Positions 59,768 to 64,000 of a stretch of 64,000 nucleotides of DNA are shown one piece after another. The translations under genes were made by a program, and so were the position numbers. How positions within the stretch are numbered: position 1 is the first letter of the stretch; each line of letters opens with the position of its first letter. The notes beneath the pieces are model-generated. The model ran no database searches and was not told where the DNA came from. It saw only the letters and a list, made by a program, of their open reading frames with translations. The stretch is from Pedobacter helvus. GTDB lineage: Bacteria > Bacteroidota > Bacteroidia > Sphingobacteriales > Sphingobacteriaceae. The DNA lies in NCBI RefSeq assembly GCF_005925325.1, contig NZ_SRMP01000001.1, positions 434,001-498,000 on the forward strand, read 5' to 3'.

Positions 59768-60622
59768 CTAAAGATTAAATGATACGACAGTTTGTTTAGA
59801 AACACCTAATCCCTCTGCACCTAGCTCTACTACATCGCCTGCCTTTAAATAAATTGGTGGTTTAAAACCGAGGCCAACACCAGCTGGCGTACCAGTAGAA
59901 ATTACGTCTCCCGGCAGCAAAGTCATGAATTTTGAAACATAAGCAATAAGCTCTGGCACAGAAAAAATCAAGTTTTTGGTATTGCCGTTTTGATACATCT
60001 CTCCATTTACAGACAGCCACAAACCTACATTTGAGATATCCGGCATCTCATCCTTCGTCACTAAATACGGTCCCATTGGCGCAAAGGTATCACAACCTTT
60101 TCCTTTATCCCAAGTACCGCCTCTTTCTAACTGAAATTCACGCTCAGAAACGTCGTTGATCAATACATAACCAGCCACATATTCTGTTGCCTTAGCCTCT
60201 TCAACATATCTTGCAGTTTTTCCGATCACTACACCAAATTCCACCTCCCAATCTGTTTTTTCCGAATCTTTAGGCAGCATGATATTATCAAATGGCCCTA
60301 CAACCGAAGTGGTAGATTTAAAGAAAATGATAGGTTCTTTCGGAATAGCAGCACCGGTTTCATTGGCATGATCGAGGTAATTTAAGCCAATGCAAACAAT
60401 CTTTGATGGACGAGCAATAGGAGCTCCAATTCTACTATCTGCAGATATTTCTTTTAGTTCAGATTTATTTTCTTCGATAAACTTTCGTAAACGCTCTACC
60501 CCATCAGTTTCAAAAAAAACTTCGTTATAATCTTCTCCAAATGACGATAAATCATAATTTTTAGCATCAATTTGCACGCCTATTTTCTCTTGTCCTAAAT
60601 TCCCGTAACGGATTAATTTCAT
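59768..60622 (-). CDS. Fumarylacetoacetate hydrolase (FAH)-family protein
   Basis: 284 residues. FAH fold with the metal-binding region KIVCIGLNYLDHANETGAAIPKEPIIFFKSTTSVVGPFDNIMLP, the acidic metal ligands DWEVEFGVVIGK and GYVLINDVSER, and the end GDVISTGTPAGVGLGFKPPIYLKAGDVVELGAEGLG. Such enzymes cleave or hydrate 2-keto or diketo acids, for example 2,4-diketo-3-deoxy acids of sugar breakdown. It is the last gene of a four-gene run with an oxidoreductase, a symporter and a ceramidase-like protein, so a catabolic role is likely; substrate not shown. Confidence 0.9.
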   Translation of the reverse strand: MKLIRYGNLGQEKIGVQIDAKNYDLSSFGEDYNEVFFETDGVERLRKFIEENKSELKEISADSRIGAPIARPSKIVCIGLNYLDHANETGAAIPKEPIIFFKSTTSVVGPFDNIMLPKDSEKTDWEVEFGVVIGKTARYVEEAKATEYVAGYVLINDVSEREFQLERGGTWDKGKGCDTFAPMGPYLVTKDEMPDISNVGLWLSVNGEMYQNGNTKNLIFSVPELIAYVSKFMTLLPGDVISTGTPAGVGLGFKPPIYLKAGDVVELGAEGLGVSKQTVVSFNL

Positions 60623-60671
60623 TGTTAACTAGTATATAAGCCAGTTCTAACACCGACCGAATGATTAATAT

Positions 60672-61649
60672 TTATTTATTCAAAATCACTTTAGCACCTC
60701 CATCTAATTTACTTTGATGAGCTGCATCTATAAATTTGCAAATTGCCAAAGTCTCCTCCCGTTTTACAGGAACTTTTCCAGTTTCAAAAAAGGAAATAAT
60801 TTGCTTCAACAAAGGATTATATCCTTGAAAGGCACCTAATTGCAGAACCTTATCTTGAGTAAACACTACCCCTCCAAAACCATCTGCACCTTTTCTAATT
60901 CCTCTTAAGGTACCTATCCGACCTCCTTCCCACTCCCCGATATAGCTATCGAAGTCATTAGTATGTTGTGTTTGAACACTTACACAATTCGGTCCGAGCA
61001 AGGTAAACAACATTTCTACGCCATGTATGCCATACCAATACAAATCTTTATGAGAAGGTTCGGTATAAGCTGGAGAATAGACATCAGCCCCAAGAACCGT
61101 ATTCTGTTCTATTTGTTCTATTCCAGATATATAACGTAGTGAACTGGTAGAAAATACTGGTGTTTTATACTTATCCGAAAGCTCAAATATCTTTAATGCA
61201 TCTTGATAACTATTGGCAATAGGTTTATCAATGAACAATGGCTTCTTTGCTTTAAGAATGATTTCTGCCTGCTGTAAGTGTAAATTGCCATCGTTAGTTT
61301 CCAAAAGCACCACATCTACCTTTTTCAAAAGTGCTTCTATAGTACCGACAATTTCTACACCGTATTTTTTAATTTCCTCGGTAAACTTAGGTATGCGCTC
61401 TGCGTTTAAAGGAATGCTTGGGCTTCCCATTGGATAAGCGGCGACAACTTGATAGCCTTTGTAGCTCTCATTAGATACATTAGCATTAAGCTCTTTGGTA
61501 AAAGCGATAGCATGGGAAGAATCTAACCCTACTATTCCAATTCTTTTCTTGGATGGCAACGAAAGTGCAAAACCTTTAGTTCCGTAAATTGCAGACCCCA
61601 AACTTAACGTTGCAATAGCAGCAACAAATTTTCTTCTACCTACCTCCAT
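60672..61649 (-). CDS. Secreted Gfo/Idh/MocA-like oxidoreductase with Tat-type signal
   Basis: 325 residues. N-terminal GRRKFVAAIATLSLGSAIYG has a twin Arg before a hydrophobic stretch, a Tat-like signal. Rossmann part IGIVGLDSSHAIAFTKELN has a degenerate glycine motif; then LLETNDGNLHLQQAEIILKAKKPLFIDKPIANS with the DKP Lys. The C-terminal domain starts near DLYWYGIHGVEMLFTLLGPNCVSV. Probably an NAD(P)-dependent sugar dehydrogenase, maybe periplasmic. It is 6 bp from the symporter gene. Confidence 0.85.
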   Translation of the reverse strand: MEVGRRKFVAAIATLSLGSAIYGTKGFALSLPSKKRIGIVGLDSSHAIAFTKELNANVSNESYKGYQVVAAYPMGSPSIPLNAERIPKFTEEIKKYGVEIVGTIEALLKKVDVVLLETNDGNLHLQQAEIILKAKKPLFIDKPIANSYQDALKIFELSDKYKTPVFSTSSLRYISGIEQIEQNTVLGADVYSPAYTEPSHKDLYWYGIHGVEMLFTLLGPNCVSVQTQHTNDFDSYIGEWEGGRIGTLRGIRKGADGFGGVVFTQDKVLQLGAFQGYNPLLKQIISFFETGKVPVKREETLAICKFIDAAHQSKLDGGAKVILNK

Positions 61650-61655
61650 ATTATG

Positions 61656-63224
61656 CTAAAAATACCTAACGTAGAAATACAACACTGCGGCCGTGATGAT
61701 AGCCCACCACAACGTGGGATTTTTTAATCCTTTGTAAGATGGAGATTGATTAGTTAGCATTCCACCTCCTTTTCCATAATTGATGACCAAGTGATCTAAT
61801 TCCAAACCTTCTTTTGGCTTAAAAATTAAACTTACTACTGCACAAACCAACATACAAGTCCAAAAAACAATCCCAGTGCGGTTAAAGAAAGGCATATCTG
61901 GGAAAGAAAACTCCATAATTAAAGAAAGCGGGATAGTTAACAGTCCAGCCGCCAAAGCTCCCTGCGATTTGGTTTTTTTCCAGAAAACGCCCATTAAAAA
62001 CATGGTAGCTATACCAGGAGTAAACAAACCATACAAATTCATTAAATATAAAAAGATAGGTTTATCTGAATAACTTAATAGCAATACCGCACTACAAATT
62101 CCGAAAAAGATAATGGCAACACCTGCCCTCTTTCCAAAACGAATAGCTTGTCCATCTGTAGCTTTTTTATTGATGTATTCGCTATAAACATCTACTGTTA
62201 AAATAGTTGTGCAAGAGTTGATGGCCCCAGAGATATGCGACATAATAGCCGAAATAAGACCTGCCATTACCAAACCTATCAATCCGCTAGGCAACAAAGT
62301 TTTAACTAAGGTTGAGAAAAGTAAATCTGGCTGTTCTAAAGCTGGTAAAAATGCAGGCGCTACCAATGCCGGAATAGTGATGATCAATGGCACAAAAAAC
62401 TTTAAATAATCGCCAAAAATAACACCCATGCGACCATGCCACTCATTTTTTGCTGCCAATACCCTTTGTACGATAAATTGATTAGTTGCACAATAAAACA
62501 CGCTGATACACAATAGACCTCCTAGGTACATTGTCCAGGGAAAATCTGGATCATTGGCAGGATAGAACATCTTCCAATCCTTTGACGACTCTACGATAGC
62601 TCCAAAACCGCCCGCCTTATCAATAGTGGCAAATGTAAGTACTAATCCGCCTAATACTAAAATTATCAATTGCACCATTTCTGTCCATATTACCGCCTTT
62701 AACCCTCCTAAAATGGTGTATAAACCAGTTAAAAGTGCCATTCCAATAATGCTATAGAAAATTGGGATATCAAAAAGAGCATGGAGCGTTAAGCCGCCTA
62801 AATACAACACCGCACCTATCTCTACAAAAATGTAGGTAAATAAAATTAAGATAGCATAAAGCACTCTTGTAGAAGTTCCAAACCGTTTTTCTAGGTACTC
62901 TGGAACTGTATAAAATCCATTTCTGATATAGAAAGGAAGGAAAACCCAAAGTAAAGCATTGAAACCAATTAATATCGCTCCCCATTCTAAAGTAATGGCT
63001 ACGAAGCCTCTACTATAGGCTGCTCCCATTGCACCCACTAAGTGATGGCTACTGATGTTAGCGGCAATGATACTTCCACCAATCATCCACCACGGTAATT
63101 TATCTCCCGCTAGGAAATAATCTCTTTTTGACTTCGAGCTTTGTTTAGAAGCATACAATCCCAAAGCAACAATACCAATAATATAAATGGTAAAAATTGC
63201 AATATCAATTATTTCAAGTTTCAT
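61656..63224 (-). CDS. Sodium:solute symporter (SSS family)
   Basis: 522 residues, about 13-14 membrane helices. Typical SSF sequence: IDIAIFTIYIIGIVALGLYASKQSSKSKRDYFLAGDKLPWWMIGGSIIAANISSHHLVG, GGLKAVIWTEMVQLIILVLGG, GLVMAGLISAIMSHISGAINSCTTILTVDVY, and a final helix. It imports a sugar or other organic solute with Na+. It is between the ceramidase-like gene and the oxidoreductase gene in a catabolic operon. Confidence 0.92.
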   Translation of the reverse strand: MKLEIIDIAIFTIYIIGIVALGLYASKQSSKSKRDYFLAGDKLPWWMIGGSIIAANISSHHLVGAMGAAYSRGFVAITLEWGAILIGFNALLWVFLPFYIRNGFYTVPEYLEKRFGTSTRVLYAILILFTYIFVEIGAVLYLGGLTLHALFDIPIFYSIIGMALLTGLYTILGGLKAVIWTEMVQLIILVLGGLVLTFATIDKAGGFGAIVESSKDWKMFYPANDPDFPWTMYLGGLLCISVFYCATNQFIVQRVLAAKNEWHGRMGVIFGDYLKFFVPLIITIPALVAPAFLPALEQPDLLFSTLVKTLLPSGLIGLVMAGLISAIMSHISGAINSCTTILTVDVYSEYINKKATDGQAIRFGKRAGVAIIFFGICSAVLLLSYSDKPIFLYLMNLYGLFTPGIATMFLMGVFWKKTKSQGALAAGLLTIPLSLIMEFSFPDMPFFNRTGIVFWTCMLVCAVVSLIFKPKEGLELDHLVINYGKGGGMLTNQSPSYKGLKNPTLWWAIITAAVLYFYVRYF

Positions 63225-63259
63225 TTTAGGTTGTTTGGTTAGTAGGTTTTTCGATTGGT

Positions 63260-64000
63260 TTAAGATGTTGCGATCAAATGTTCTATTTTGGCAATAACTT
63301 CAGCAATCAAGAGCTCTAAGCCACCTTTTTCAAAAGGTGTTTGCCATACAGCATAAATATCTTTTCCATATAAATCTTCTGGCGGTAAGTAGCCCAAATA
63401 ACCATTAGCAATGTTGATAAAAGCCATATATCTATCTTTAAAATGAGCTCTAATTAACTCCTGCCCAATGGCATAAACTTCATTTGCTTGCGCCACTACA
63501 AAGGCATCACCAAATTGCCAAATCCATACAGGCAATATCGCATGAGTTTGTGTTCCAATTGATTTACGAGTGTTCAGTTTGCGCCAAAGTCGATCTTTCA
63601 TCACTCTATCTTCGCAAGCGCTAAATTCCGCTTCTATTTTTTCGATAGAGTCTAATTGTTTGTAAGGTATTTTGACTTCAAATTTTATTTGTCTGAAAAC
63701 TTGGCTAGGCACAATCTGCTTCTCCACATAAATAGCTAAAGGCGCTCCAGATTGCAAAGCATGGTCAAAAGTCCATTTTTTGCCAAGAGGTGATGTATTT
63801 TCTAAAGTCGATAAAATGGCATAACCCAATTTTCTACCGTTTGCATCTACTATTTCGGGATCTTTAACGTATTGTTTTTTGGGTGCCAAATCTCCAGAAG
63901 CACCTTGTAAAAATACAACTGGCACATTTAACTTGTCCAAAATCAGTTCACGCATTGCACCTACATAATCAGGCGAAATGAGTGTATTTTCATGAGCAAA
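63260..64000 (-). CDS. Neutral/alkaline ceramidase-like protein, cut by the window edge
   Basis: The C-terminal 246 residues visible; the reading frame is open to the end at 64000 without a start. Sequence FLQGASGDLAPKKQYVKDPE corresponds to the GDxxPN-type motif of the neutral/alkaline non-lysosomal ceramidase N-terminal domain, and the end has ANGYLGYLPPEDLYG and GLELLIAEVIAKIEHL. The HTHSGP metal motif is not in the window, so catalysis cannot be judged. It is the first visible gene of the catabolic operon. Confidence 0.78.
   Translation of the reverse strand, partial: FAHENTLISPDYVGAMRELILDKLNVPVVFLQGASGDLAPKKQYVKDPEIVDANGRKLGYAILSTLENTSPLGKKWTFDHALQSGAPLAIYVEKQIVPSQVFRQIKFEVKIPYKQLDSIEKIEAEFSACEDRVMKDRLWRKLNTRKSIGTQTHAILPVWIWQFGDAFVVAQANEVYAIGQELIRAHFKDRYMAFINIANGYLGYLPPEDLYGKDIYAVWQTPFEKGGLELLIAEVIAKIEHLIATS

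Overview
The window comes from the chromosome of a member of the Bacteroidota, most likely a Sphingobacteriaceae (Pedobacter-like) bacterium. The signs are a MurF-alanine racemase fusion gene, a type IX secretion plug-domain (DUF5103) protein, an OMP beta-barrel TonB-type receptor, many small lipoproteins, promoters of the TTG-N18..21-TAnnTTTG type, AT-rich coding with few Shine-Dalgarno sequences, and the dispersed palindromic repeats typical of this group. There is no rRNA, CRISPR array, transposase or integrase. The window cuts a gene at each end.

Layout. 1-4.4 kb: an exopolysaccharide-type operon on the minus strand (stand-alone response regulator, HEAT-repeat protein, processive family 2 glycosyltransferase, membrane protein). 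4.5-12.6 kb: small housekeeping and stress genes, namely a BNR/Ycf48-like protein, a DUF2147 protein, a VOC-DoxX-VOC operon, two DinB-fold proteins, a GlxA-type regulator, a DUF2931 protein and a hydrolase. 12.7-21.8 kb: a heavy-metal (probably Cu/Ag/Zn) efflux cluster with a DUF3347 lipoprotein, two CusB-type adaptors, a CusC-type outer membrane factor, a CusA-type RND pump split into two frames, an HMA protein and a Cys-rich protein. Most gene junctions here carry dispersed palindromic repeats. 22-23.1 kb: an Rrf2 regulator and an NAD(P)-binding oxidoreductase, sharing a 19-bp operator and separated by a heptanucleotide repeat. 23.3-30.8 kb: a large AsmA-like protein, an outer membrane receptor and a two-component system. 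31-39.7 kb: ABC-F ATPase, Gfo/Idh oxidoreductase, DUF5103 protein, YfiT/BstA-like protein, acyl-CoA thioesterase, cation/proton antiporter, two related small proteins and an EVE-domain protein. 39.9-48.9 kb: a TPR sensor kinase, small unknown proteins, an EamA transporter, a ferredoxin divergent from a LuxC-like acyl-CoA reductase, and an FtsE-like ATPase. 49.1-55.4 kb: grpE-dnaJ, a DUF502 protein, murF-alr and recX.

55.6-56.6 kb is a tRNA-Gly/tRNA-Leu pair present twice. The second tRNA-Leu is followed by a tiny GIY-YIG nuclease gene and a broken copy of the tRNA-Leu 3' half. This looks like a minimal element lodged in a tRNA array. It is followed at 56.8-59.7 kb by five small acidic proteins in one direction, one of them a SUFU-domain protein, which resemble an orphan immunity-gene array without a visible toxin. 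59.8-64 kb is a catabolic operon on the minus strand (FAH-family hydrolase, Gfo/Idh oxidoreductase, Na+/solute symporter, ceramidase-like protein, the last cut by the window edge).

The most interesting places are the GIY-YIG/tRNA-Leu arrangement, the immunity-like array, the split RND pump with an ATGA junction inside a repeat-rich operon, the paired Rrf2 operators with the adjacent heptamer array, and the overlapping divergent promoters centred on a 13-bp palindrome between ferredoxin and acyl-CoA reductase. All assignments come from reading the sequence; no database search was run.
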